From positions 1-53,757 of the forward strand of contig CAJUDY010000027.1 in NCBI GenBank assembly GCA_910584945.1: a stretch of 53,757 bases of DNA, in the 5' to 3' direction. Shown one piece after another: positions 23,214 through 31,023 of this stretch (position 1 is its first letter; the number at the start of each line of letters is the position of its first letter). A program made the translations under genes and the position numbers. The notes under the pieces are model-generated. The model saw only the letters and a list, made by a program, of their open reading frames with translations. It was not told where the DNA came from and searched no databases. Origin of the DNA: an uncultured Lachnospiraceae bacterium (lineage in GTDB: Bacteria; Bacillota; Clostridia; Lachnospirales; Lachnospiraceae).

Positions 23214-24188
23214 ATGAGTGATAGCAAAGCCAAGAAGATCTTGAATTTCGGAACGATCTGGCAGCGGTACGGCACCATCGGCATCCTGCTGCTGATCCTG
23301 ATCCTGCTGGCCATCCTAAAGCCCAGCGCAGTCTTTACCAGTACCTCAATCCCGCAGATCCTGAAGCAATCCTCGGTCAACATTCTGCTGGCCCTGGGTG
23401 AATTCTTCGCCATCCTGCTGGGATATATCGACCTGAGCGTCTCCGCAGCCTGCGGTCTGACCGGCATGATCGCGGCCATCGCCATGACCAGCTGGGGACT
23501 TCCCTGGGTCGTCGCCTGTATCGTCGGTGTCCTGGCCGGCACCTGCATCGGGGCCATCAACGGTTTCCTGATCAACAAGACGGGCCTGCATCCCTTTATC
23601 ATCACCCTGGGCACCCAGACCATCTACTTCGGCGTTATGCTGGTGGTCTCCCACTCCCAGAACGTGTATGGATTCCAAGCCCAGTTCACTTCTATCATGT
23701 CCATGGAGTTCGGAGGCATCCTTCCGTTCAACGCATGTATCGCTCTAGCCGCAGCTCTGATCCTCTGGTTTGTGACTACCAGAACCAAGCTGGGACGCAA
23801 TCTGTATGCTCTGGGCGGCAACCGCGAGGCGGCATGGTATTCCGGTATCAATGTAAAGCTTCACCAGATGATCGTCTACATGATCTCCGGTACCTGCGCA
23901 GGTCTGGCGGGTGTGGTACTGATCGGACGGCTGAACGCTGCGGCTCCCACCGCCGGCACCGGCTATGAGACCTACGCCATCGCCGCGACCATCATCGGCG
24001 GCACCAGCTTCTTCGGCGGCGTCGGCAAGATTCCGGGCGTCGTGGTAGGCGGCCTGATCATCGGTATCATCAACTACGGTATGACCGTCATGATGATCGA
24101 ATCATCCTATCAGAAGATCGTTATGGGCGCACTGATCATCATCTCTGTCACCATTGATCACTTTGTATCTGTCTCATCGAAAAAATAA
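23214..24188 (+). CDS. Sugar ABC transporter permease (RbsC type)
   Basis: A polytopic inner-membrane permease of the BPD_transp_2/RbsC family, with about eight to ten helices. The family-typical LALGEFFAILLGYIDLS and FFGGVGKIPGVVVGGLIIG segments are present. I chose ATG at 23214 (MSDSKAKK), with GGAGG ten bases upstream; an in-frame TTG at 23208 is closer to that site and is possible. The frame also extends upstream to overlap the ATPase stop, but without a better start. It pairs with the RbsA-type ATPase and the downstream binding protein. Confidence 0.93.
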   Translation: MSDSKAKKILNFGTIWQRYGTIGILLLILILLAILKPSAVFTSTSIPQILKQSSVNILLALGEFFAILLGYIDLSVSAACGLTGMIAAIAMTSWGLPWVVACIVGVLAGTCIGAINGFLINKTGLHPFIITLGTQTIYFGVMLVVSHSQNVYGFQAQFTSIMSMEFGGILPFNACIALAAALILWFVTTRTKLGRNLYALGGNREAAWYSGINVKLHQMIVYMISGTCAGLAGVVLIGRLNAAAPTAGTGYETYAIAATIIGGTSFFGGVGKIPGVVVGGLIIGIINYGMTVMMIESSYQKIVMGALIIISVTIDHFVSVSSKK

Positions 24189-24192
24189 ACGA

Positions 24193-24237
24193 TCCGGCAA
24201 AAATCAGCCGGCAGACGTTAATAACCACTTATGGGTG
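24193..24237 (+). other. Intercistronic stem-loops between permease and binding-protein genes
   Basis: Two small hairpins lie in the 87-bp gap: CCGGC/GCCGG (24193-24197 and 24206-24210) and CCAC/GTGG (24224-24227 and 24234-24237). Such hairpins commonly stabilise or partly separate the message of the more abundant binding protein. This is inference. Confidence 0.4.
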
Positions 24238-24275
24238 GATATTATAAAAATATTATGAAAAAGGAGAAATGTAAC

Positions 24276-25343
24276 ATGAAAAAGAAAGCTCTCGCACTGA
24301 TCCTCGGCACAGCCATGGTATTTTCCCTGACCGCCTGCGGCGGATCCGGCACCAGCAGCACTGCAGACGCCAGCACAGATACCGCAGCAGACGCGACGCA
24401 GGAAGCTCCCCCGGCAGAGGACAGCGGTTCTGATGCCGCAGCCGATGCAACAGCCTCTTCCGGTCAGAAGTATGCCGTCATTCTCAAAACCCAGGCTACC
24501 GACTTCTGGCTCACCATGTGGGAGGGAACCGAAACCTATGCGGCAGAAAACGGCCTGGATGTGGATCTCTACGCAGCGCAGAGCGACACAGACTACGAAG
24601 CGCAGCTGGCCATCCTGGAGAACTGCATCAACTCCGGCGACTATGCCGGAATCGCCATCGCTCCCTGCTCCGGCGTCAACATGATCACCGGCATCAAGAA
24701 AGCCAACGATGCAGGTATTACGATTGTAAATATTGATGAGCAGTTCGACCAGACGGAGATGGAAAGTCAGGGCGCGACCTGCGTCGGCTATGTATCTTCC
24801 GATAATGTGGCGGTCGGACATCTCGGTGCAGAATACATCAGTTCCCTTCTGGAAGCAGGCTCCCAGGTCGCTGTGATCGAAGGAATTGCAGGAAACGCTT
24901 CTTCGGAAGACCGCGCGTCCGGCGCCAAGGCCGCATTCGAGGAGGCGGGCATGGAACTCATCGGCTCCAAAGCATGCGATTGGGATATGCAGACGGCGCT
25001 TGACACCGCGGCTACCTGGATCACCCAATATCCGGATCTGAAAGCCATCTACTGCTGTAACGACGGTATGGCCATGGGCGTTATGCAGGCTATCGCCAAC
25101 GCAGGCAAGACCGGAGAGATCCTCCTGTGCGGCACAGACGGTGATTCCGACGCAGTCGAGGCAGTCGCTGCCGGCAACATGACCGCCACCGTCGCTCAGG
25201 ACTCTGCCAACATCGGCGTAGACTCTTTGAAGCTTTTGATCGACGCATGCGCAAACCCGGGCAGCTACACTGCCAGCTCCGCTCCGGAGAAGACCCCGGT
25301 TGACGCAATCCTTGTAAACAGCGAGAATGCAGCCGATTTTTAA
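24276..25343 (+). CDS. Sugar-binding lipoprotein of the cluster A ABC transporter
   Basis: The periplasmic-binding-protein-type receptor delivers sugar to the RbsAC-type pair. ATG at 24276 with AAGGAG upstream gives 355 residues: a lipoprotein signal with lipobox SLTAC, an Asp/Ala-rich linker (about 25-60), then a type I binding fold (YAVILKTQATDFW, GIAIAPCSGVNMI, AIYCCNDGMAMGV, ILLCGTDGDSDA). It is the last gene of the operon and is followed by a hairpin. The fold is that of ribose/allose/xylose receptors, but the ligand cannot be read from sequence alone. Confidence 0.94.
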   Translation: MKKKALALILGTAMVFSLTACGGSGTSSTADASTDTAADATQEAPPAEDSGSDAAADATASSGQKYAVILKTQATDFWLTMWEGTETYAAENGLDVDLYAAQSDTDYEAQLAILENCINSGDYAGIAIAPCSGVNMITGIKKANDAGITIVNIDEQFDQTEMESQGATCVGYVSSDNVAVGHLGAEYISSLLEAGSQVAVIEGIAGNASSEDRASGAKAAFEEAGMELIGSKACDWDMQTALDTAATWITQYPDLKAIYCCNDGMAMGVMQAIANAGKTGEILLCGTDGDSDAVEAVAAGNMTATVAQDSANIGVDSLKLLIDACANPGSYTASSAPEKTPVDAILVNSENAADF

Positions 25344-25398
25344 TGAGGAACAAACCAATACCCATCCGGTCTGACGAATGATCAAAGACTGTGACACG

Positions 25399-25434
25399 GC
25401 CGGGAGTTACTGTTGTCTGGACTCCCGGCTTTTG
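25399..25434 (+). terminator. Terminator of the epimerase/transporter operon
   Basis: GCCGGGAGT at 25399-25407 pairs exactly with ACTCCCGGC at 25421-25429, followed by TTTT. The T tract is short. Confidence 0.75.
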
Positions 25435-25509
25435 GCTGCAGTTTCCTTCATCAGCAGTATGTTTTTTCCTCTGTTATTACAAATTTTTCCACAAGAAACG
25501 GTGATTCTA

Positions 25510-25518
25510 TGATATAAT
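25510..25518 (+). promoter_or_regulatory. Extended -10 promoter of the second LacI-type gene
   Basis: TGATATAAT at 25510-25518 has the TG extension and a perfect TATAAT. The -35 region is weak. It lies 85 bp before the ATG of the LacI-type gene. Confidence 0.5.
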
Positions 25519-25602
25519 TCATTAAGAAAGCCAGTCGGTCAGAGCGTAGAAGCAAAGACTTGTCTGAACTATGGAAAAATCGTTTTGTGAAGGTATTTCA
25601 AC

Positions 25603-26613
25603 ATGCGGGAAAAATTATCAGTGAAAGAAATTGCGGAGATGGCAGGCACATCCGTCGCTACTGTTTCGAGAGTGATCAATCAGAACGGGAGATTTTCCAA
25701 AGCCACGGAAAAAAAGGTACTGGATATTATTGAGCAATACAACTACCAGCCGAATCAACTGGCGAGAAGTCTGCGAGTACAGCACTCTCAGATCATCGGC
25801 ATCATGGTCCCCGATATCAGCAACGAATTTTTCGCCAATATCACGAGGGCGGTGCAGAAGCATCTGTTGAAGCAGAACTATATGACGATCATCTGTAACA
25901 CCAATGAGAGCGGAATGGAAGCCAGAAAACAGCACCAGATGCTGCTGGCCCAAAAGGTCAGCGGGATCATCTATATCAACAGCGGCAGCGAAGATATTAT
26001 GGAATCCACCAATGTTCCCACAGTGTATATCGACCGCGATCCCAGAGATACGCGGAAAAATCTGGATGAAAATTATGCCATGATCGAGTGTGACAACATC
26101 CAGGGCGGATATCTGGCCGGACAGGAGCTGGCCCGCAAAGGCTCCCGAAAGATCGCTTATGTCTGCTTCAATCGAACGCTTTCCACTATTAAAAAAAGGA
26201 TTCAGGGATTTCTGACCGCACTTGAGGAAGCAAAGATCGCGTTTGATCCGGCCTGTGGCATCTATGTGAATGAAGTATCCATAGAAGAAGGGATCCTCGC
26301 TACCGAATACATTGTCCATCATTTGAAAGATGTGGACGGCATTTTTTACATGAGTGATCTGCTCGCTGTCGGCGGACTCGGCTATCTGATGCGCAACCGG
26401 ATCCAGGTGCCAAAGCAGATTCGGCTGGTGGGGTTTGACGACATCAGCATCAGCAGCAATATTTTCCCAAGCCTGACCACGGTACATCAGCCGGTAGAAG
26501 AGTTCGGAAGTCTCGCGGCCCGCAGGATTGTAGATATGATCAACGGCAAAAACGATATCTGGCAGCAGCGGCAAAGGCTTCCTGTTGAGCTGATTGTGCG
26601 CGAGACCACCTGA
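25603..26613 (+). CDS. LacI-family transcriptional regulator (cluster A, second)
   Basis: The 336-residue protein has a classic headpiece (LSVKEIAEMAGTSVATVSRVI, about 5-25), the hinge region NQLARSLR, and an effector domain ending with RLVGFDDISIS and LTTVHQP. It lies between the epimerase/transporter operon and the FGGY kinase gene, reading toward the kinase with 46 bp between, so it may share a transcript with the kinase and VOC genes. It may bind the TCAACCGGTTGA-type palindrome before the epimerase operon, but that is a guess. It differs clearly from the first LacI protein in its recognition helix. Confidence 0.9.
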   Translation: MREKLSVKEIAEMAGTSVATVSRVINQNGRFSKATEKKVLDIIEQYNYQPNQLARSLRVQHSQIIGIMVPDISNEFFANITRAVQKHLLKQNYMTIICNTNESGMEARKQHQMLLAQKVSGIIYINSGSEDIMESTNVPTVYIDRDPRDTRKNLDENYAMIECDNIQGGYLAGQELARKGSRKIAYVCFNRTLSTIKKRIQGFLTALEEAKIAFDPACGIYVNEVSIEEGILATEYIVHHLKDVDGIFYMSDLLAVGGLGYLMRNRIQVPKQIRLVGFDDISISSNIFPSLTTVHQPVEEFGSLAARRIVDMINGKNDIWQQRQRLPVELIVRETT

Positions 26614-26659
26614 CAGAAAAGCAACTTGAATATCAACAATTCTAATAAGGACCTAATTT

Positions 26660-27982
26660 ATGAAAGCGATAGGAATCGATATCGGAACGACCACGATCAG
26701 CAGCGTCGTTCTGGATACAGACAAAGAGGTGACGCTCGAAGCCAGAACGGTGGAAAACGGCAGCTTTTTTCAGACGGAACACGAGTGGGAGCGCATCCAG
26801 GATGTCCAGGTGATTCTTAAAAAGGCGCTGGACCTGACAGATGAACTTCTGGAACATTTTCCGGGGGCAGAGGTCATCGGCCTGACTGGTCAGATGCACG
26901 GCATCGTGTATGTGAACCGGGAAGGGAAGCACATAAGCCCGCTCTACACCTGGCAGGACGGACGGGGGAATCTTCCCGGAGAGGACGGACGGACATTGAC
27001 CGAACAGGTCCTGCATAAGACCGGCGTGTCTGCGGCCACCGGTTACGGACTCATTACGCATCTGTACAATATCCGTCACAACCTTGTCCCCGAAGGGGCG
27101 GCGGCCCTGTGTACCATCGGCGACTACCTGGGGATGGTCCTGACCGGCCGGACACAGCCGCTGATGCATGTGAGCAATGCGGCAAGCCTCGGCTTTTTCG
27201 ACGGACGAAGCAGCGCATTTTTCCGGGATGCAATTCAAAAGACGGGCATGGACCTGGCAATCCTTCCGCCGTTCACGCAGGACTTCGTGTCTTTAGGAAA
27301 CTATCGGGGAATTCCGGTCATATGCGCCATCGGAGACAACCAGGCCAGCTTTCTGGGCTCCGTGGGCCTGCGCCCGAATGTTCTTCTTTTGAACATGGGC
27401 ACGGGCGGCCAGATCTCGGCCCTCTCGGACCGGTTCTACGAAGCGCCGGGCATTGAAGCCCGCCCCTTTGTGAAAGGGAAGTATCTGCTGGCAGGCTCTT
27501 CTCTGTGCGGTGGCCGGGCATATGCCGTTCTGGAACGATTTTTCAGAAGTTTTTCCGCCTTCACAGGCGGTGAAGACCGGTCTTTGTACGGCGTCCTGGC
27601 CGATCTGGCAGAAAAAGGAAGGAAGGAAAAGGATCGGATGCGCGTTTGCACCGCTTTTCATGGGACGCGCGTGAATCCGGATCTGCGCGGCAGCATTACC
27701 AATCTGAGCGAGGATAATTTCACTCCGGAAGGCCTGACCTACGGCGTCCTGGAGGGAATGGCGCGGGAACTGTACGACATGTATTGTCTGATGCGCGAAG
27801 GGACGGATCTGAAAGCCGAAGCCCTGGTCGCTTCCGGCAACGGACTTCGGATGAATCCGGTCCTGCAGGAAATCTGCAAATCCATGTTCGGCGCAGATCT
27901 TACGCTGGCCCCTTATAAGGAAGAAGCCGCCTGCGGCGCCGCTGTCAGCGGAACCATGATGACCCGGAAGGAGACAAAATGA
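26660..27982 (+). CDS. FGGY-family carbohydrate kinase, sedoheptulokinase-like
   Basis: A 440-residue sugar kinase with the ASKHA fold: phosphate-1 loop DIGTTTISS (about 7-15), GLTGQMHGIVYV and LYTWQDGRG (substrate side), NMGTGGQIS (second phosphate loop) and ALVASGNGLRMNP (adenosine site). The GQMHG and TWQDGR segments resemble sedoheptulokinase rather than xylulokinase or rhamnulokinase. In this setting it may phosphorylate the ketose made by the epimerase, for example D-allulose, but the substrate is unproven. AAGGA precedes the ATG. Its stop overlaps the ATG of the VOC gene by 4 bp, indicating translational coupling. Confidence 0.85.
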   Translation: MKAIGIDIGTTTISSVVLDTDKEVTLEARTVENGSFFQTEHEWERIQDVQVILKKALDLTDELLEHFPGAEVIGLTGQMHGIVYVNREGKHISPLYTWQDGRGNLPGEDGRTLTEQVLHKTGVSAATGYGLITHLYNIRHNLVPEGAAALCTIGDYLGMVLTGRTQPLMHVSNAASLGFFDGRSSAFFRDAIQKTGMDLAILPPFTQDFVSLGNYRGIPVICAIGDNQASFLGSVGLRPNVLLLNMGTGGQISALSDRFYEAPGIEARPFVKGKYLLAGSSLCGGRAYAVLERFFRSFSAFTGGEDRSLYGVLADLAEKGRKEKDRMRVCTAFHGTRVNPDLRGSITNLSEDNFTPEGLTYGVLEGMARELYDMYCLMREGTDLKAEALVASGNGLRMNPVLQEICKSMFGADLTLAPYKEEAACGAAVSGTMMTRKETK

Positions 27983-28368
27983 AAGACAATATCAAAGCAT
28001 TCGCCCATGTAGGGCTTTATATCAAAAACCTGGAAGTTTCCAAAAAATTTTATTCAGACGTTCTTGGTTATACCTGTATATGTGAATTCACCAATGACAA
28101 CGGCGATCAACTGGCCTTCATGAAATCCGGTCAGGCTGTCATCGAACTGATTCAACACAAAGTGTGGATGGACCGCCATGACGGTCTGTTCGACCACATC
28201 GCCATGCAGGTGGACGATATCGCAGAAACCAGTGCCATGCTCAAGGCCAAAGGCATCGAGTTTGAAGACGACATCTACTATGACAAGAATGTCTTTGACA
28301 AAGGCGTAAAATATCAGGCTTTCCGCGGCCCGGATGGTGAGCATCTGGAGATCTACGAAGTTCTGTGA
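27979..28368 (+). CDS. VOC-superfamily (glyoxalase-like) protein
   Basis: A 129-residue protein with paired beta-alpha-beta-beta-beta modules: AHVGLYIKNLEVSKKFYSDVLGY at the start, DHIAMQVDDI in the middle and FRGPDGEHLEIYEVL at the end. Such folds carry metal-dependent lyases, epimerases or dioxygenases. His and Glu residues at the expected metal positions are present (H of AHVG, E of IEL, H of DHIAMQ, E of HLEIYE). The reaction is unknown. It overlaps the kinase gene by 4 bp and ends cluster A, so it may act on a reactive sugar intermediate. Confidence 0.82.
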   Translation: MKDNIKAFAHVGLYIKNLEVSKKFYSDVLGYTCICEFTNDNGDQLAFMKSGQAVIELIQHKVWMDRHDGLFDHIAMQVDDIAETSAMLKAKGIEFEDDIYYDKNVFDKGVKYQAFRGPDGEHLEIYEVL

Positions 28369-28441
28369 ACCTCTTATTTTTACGTTGAAAGTTATTTTTT
28401 CCATACAAAAGATATAACAATCAAAAATTACATCCATGACA

Positions 28442-28481
28442 TAGCCGTGAGGTTTTCTTAGGAAGATCTCGCGGCTTTTTC
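28442..28481 (+). terminator. Terminator at the end of cluster A
   Basis: AGCCGTGAG at 28443-28451 pairs with CTCGCGGCT (one T-G pair) before TTTTT. It ends the kinase/VOC transcript. Confidence 0.78.
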
Positions 28482-28539
28482 ATAGCAATAAATTTATTTT
28501 GATAATTTGCATATTTTCTGTGAATTATAGATATAAAAT

Positions 28540-28568
28540 TTGACTTAACCGATTTTAGATGCTATACT
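28540..28568 (+). promoter_or_regulatory. Promoter of the RloA/RloB pair
   Basis: TTGACT at 28540-28545 and TATACT at 28563-28568 are 17 bp apart, 42 bp before the chosen ATG. The surrounding DNA is clearly AT-richer than the sugar genes. Confidence 0.7.
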
Positions 28569-28610
28569 GTGAGAGAAAACGAGGATTTTAAGAGTGAGAG
28601 GTATTTGTCC

Positions 28611-29789
28611 ATGATGATTCAATTCACAGTGGAAAATCATAGATCAGTCAAGAACAGCGCAGTGGTCAGCTTTCTGGCCTCCAGGGATAAGTCTTTGGAA
28701 GAATATCTGCTCCATCCAGATACAAAAAAGCCTTTGCTGCCCGCGATTGCAATTTATGGAGCAAACGCTGCAGGAAAGAGCAATGTGCTTCACGCCATGA
28801 TGACCATGAGGGATATGGTCATCGGAGAAGCTGCAAGAGTGTCCAAAGGTCAGAAGCTGCCGTGGGAACCTTTTGGAGGAAATAAGGAGCCTACCTCTTT
28901 TGAAATCGTATTTCTCTATCAGAAGGTGCGGTATACCTATGGATTCTCTTTTGATGCCGGAAAGATTTATTCAGAGTATCTCTATCATTGGCCCAATGGC
29001 CGGGAGGCGTTGATTTTCAGCAGAGAAAACGGCGCGTACGAGTTTCGCGAGAATGTCAATGAGCAGATCACCCTCAGTAACCGCACTCCGGACAACAAGC
29101 TCTATTTGGTGTCATCTAACGACTGGAATCTTTCTCAGACAGAAAACGCCTACAAATGGTTCCTTGAAAAGCTGACTTTCCTGATGGAAGAAGAACTGGC
29201 CACATCTGAGACCGTGGCACAGATCGTTAGCGGAAATGACAAAAAAGCCCGCATCCTGAAAGAACTTTTGATTGCTGATCTTGGCATCACTGATGTGAGC
29301 GTAAAGAACATTTCGGGAAAGACGCCTGTGATTACGACTACTCATCGAATAATCCAGGAAAATGGAAATATAGAACATTTTCAGCTTTTGATTGATCAGG
29401 AGTCTGCCGGTACGCAGCACTTTTTCGCCCGCATTGGCGGATGGCTGCAAGCATTGGAAAATGGTTCACTTCTGATTGTAGATGAAATTGAAGACAGCCT
29501 CCATCCCCTTTTGACGCGGCGCCTGATTGAGATGGTACAGGATCAAACCGTCAATACCGGAGGCGCACAACTGCTGTTTACCACCCATGATGCCATGCTG
29601 CTTGATCTGAACTTTTTCCGCAGAGATCAGATCTGGTTTGCGGAGAAAAATGACAAGACCTGCGCCACCGAGCTGTTTTCTCTGGCCTCCTTTTCCCCAA
29701 GAAAGGGAGAAAATGTGCGTAAGGGGTATCTTCAGGGGCGTTTTGGCGCCATTCCCTTTATCGGAGGTGATGGTGCATGGCAAAGATGA
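28611..29789 (+). CDS. RloA/AbiLi-type AAA ATPase of a phage-defence pair
   Basis: Members of this OLD/SMC-like ATPase group act with a small partner to block phage growth. ATG at 28611 (MMIQFTVENHRS) fits the family start; the open frame extends upstream to a GTG without better support. The 392-residue protein has the family N-terminus FTVENHRSVKN, Walker A GANAAGKSN (50-58), a late LLIVDEIEDSLHP Walker B (about 285-297) and FTTHDA. Its stop overlaps the ATG of the RloB-like gene by 13 bp. The pair has its own promoter and terminator, is AT-richer than its surroundings, and sits between two sugar clusters, suggesting horizontal gain. Confidence 0.88.
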   Translation: MMIQFTVENHRSVKNSAVVSFLASRDKSLEEYLLHPDTKKPLLPAIAIYGANAAGKSNVLHAMMTMRDMVIGEAARVSKGQKLPWEPFGGNKEPTSFEIVFLYQKVRYTYGFSFDAGKIYSEYLYHWPNGREALIFSRENGAYEFRENVNEQITLSNRTPDNKLYLVSSNDWNLSQTENAYKWFLEKLTFLMEEELATSETVAQIVSGNDKKARILKELLIADLGITDVSVKNISGKTPVITTTHRIIQENGNIEHFQLLIDQESAGTQHFFARIGGWLQALENGSLLIVDEIEDSLHPLLTRRLIEMVQDQTVNTGGAQLLFTTHDAMLLDLNFFRRDQIWFAEKNDKTCATELFSLASFSPRKGENVRKGYLQGRFGAIPFIGGDGAWQR

Positions 29790-30406
29790 GAAAAGAATAT
29801 AACCCGGATAAACCATCCCGGCGTAAGCGCAGACCGATTATTTATATTATCTGTGAAGGCAAGGAAACAGAAACACTTTATTTTAGGCATTTTCGTTCCC
29901 GCAACTGTCTGGTAGATATTATTCCGATTTCATCAAAGCATAAAGCGGCTGAACATCTGGTAAAGCACGCAAAATCACTGATTTCTCAGACAGCCTATTA
30001 CCCCTGGGACGGCGACCAGCTTTGGTGTGTATTCGACTGCGATGACAATAAAAATACAGAATTGCAGGCAGCCAAGGAATACGCGCAGAAGTATGGATAT
30101 CAGATCGCGTACTCTAACCCTTCTTTTGAGTATTGGTATCTGCTCCATTTTGAAAAGAGAAATGGGCATTTGAAAGATTCCGGCACGGTAATTGAGATAT
30201 TAAAAAGCAAAAGGTATCTGGAGGAATATGAAAAAAGCACTGATGTTTTTGACAAGCTGTTACCCCATCAGGCGAAGGCAATCGAGCGTGCCAGAGAACG
30301 TACGAAACAGCTCGGCCGGGATTGTACCCCCATTCTGAGCCGGGACAGTAATCCGGTAACAACCGTATATGCATTGGTTGAGTTCCTGAACAGCAAACAA
30401 GTATAA
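29777..30406 (+). CDS. RloB/AbiLii-type protein, putative effector nuclease
   Basis: A 209-residue RloB-family protein, the usual partner of RloA/AbiLi ATPases. The N-terminal IIYIICEGKETETLYFRHF and the acidic CVFDCDDN segment resemble a TOPRIM-like metal site, so nuclease activity is plausible but not shown. SNPSFEYWYLLHFE is also typical of the family. A GGAGGTG site inside the end of the ATPase gene precedes the ATG, and the 13-bp overlap suggests coupled translation. Related two-gene systems kill or arrest infected cells. A bidirectional hairpin follows. Confidence 0.87.
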   Translation: MAKMRKEYNPDKPSRRKRRPIIYIICEGKETETLYFRHFRSRNCLVDIIPISSKHKAAEHLVKHAKSLISQTAYYPWDGDQLWCVFDCDDNKNTELQAAKEYAQKYGYQIAYSNPSFEYWYLLHFEKRNGHLKDSGTVIEILKSKRYLEEYEKSTDVFDKLLPHQAKAIERARERTKQLGRDCTPILSRDSNPVTTVYALVEFLNSKQV

Positions 30407-30439
30407 TACGCTGACTTATGTCCCATGCGCTGGAATAGA

Positions 30440-30492
30440 AAAAACTGCCGCTTTGAGATCTTTGCATCGTCAAGGCGACAGTCTTTTTTTCA
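30440..30492. terminator. Bidirectional terminator after RloB and the flavin reductase gene
   Basis: ACTGCCGCTTTGA pairs with TCAAGGCGACAGT (11 of 13 pairs). The plus strand follows it with a run of seven T residues, and the complement of the AAAAAA before it gives a T tract on the minus strand. Confidence 0.75.
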
Positions 30493-30497
30493 TCTTG

Positions 30498-30998
30498 CTA
30501 ACGTTTTACCGGATACAATTCTGCATATCCTTTCCACGCAAACAAAGCATTCTCTTCCTCGTTCGCGTATACGTTTTCCACTTCACAGATATAAAAATTA
30601 TGGTCTCCGACCGTGTGGTATTCTTTCAGACGGCAGACAATCGCAAGCCTGCTGTGAACGGGAATCCGGATGTCCGTCTGATCCAGTTCCATAAGGTCGA
30701 TCCCGAATTCGGCGGCCTTGTCTACGTCTCTTCCGCTCACGCTTCCGCACTGCATGGCCTGCTGTGACAGAGCCTCCCCGGGAACCGTGAGAACGACGTT
30801 TCCCGTCGCTCTGACACACGCACCGCTGTAGGATTTTTTGGACATCGCGTAGCCAATCATCCCCGGTTTGTAGCTTAGATACGTCCACCAGGAGACCGCC
30901 GCCAGGTTGGTTCCCCCATCCGGCTTCCTGGTACATATCAATGATATCGGATTCGGCGAGGTTAGCTTTGAGGCCTGCACCAAACTGATTTCGTTCAT
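30498..30998 (-). CDS. Flavin reductase-like, FMN-binding protein
   Basis: A 166-residue protein of the flavin reductase-like (split-barrel FMN-binding) family. The segments NPISLICTRKPDGGTNLAAVSWW, IGYAMSKKSYSGA and NVVLTVPG are typical. It may reduce or carry flavin for another enzyme. It follows the double-GcvT gene by 25 bp on the same strand and is the last gene of the cluster B operon, so a joint role with that protein is plausible. No oxygenase partner is present, which fits an anaerobe and leaves the redox partner open. Confidence 0.87.
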   Translation of the reverse strand: MNEISLVQASKLTSPNPISLICTRKPDGGTNLAAVSWWTYLSYKPGMIGYAMSKKSYSGACVRATGNVVLTVPGEALSQQAMQCGSVSGRDVDKAAEFGIDLMELDQTDIRIPVHSRLAIVCRLKEYHTVGDHNFYICEVENVYANEEENALFAWKGYAELYPVKR

Positions 30999-31023
30999 TG
31001 TTCTTCTCTCCTTACCTCATATA

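Noticed and set aside
24204..25397. A 397-codon open frame on the minus strand
   Set aside because: It is antisense to the sugar-binding lipoprotein gene, which has a clear signal, fold and ribosome binding site.
28569..28610. An upstream GTG start for the RloA-type ATPase
   Set aside because: The family begins at the MIQFTVENH segment, and the GTG lies at the transcription start expected from the promoter.
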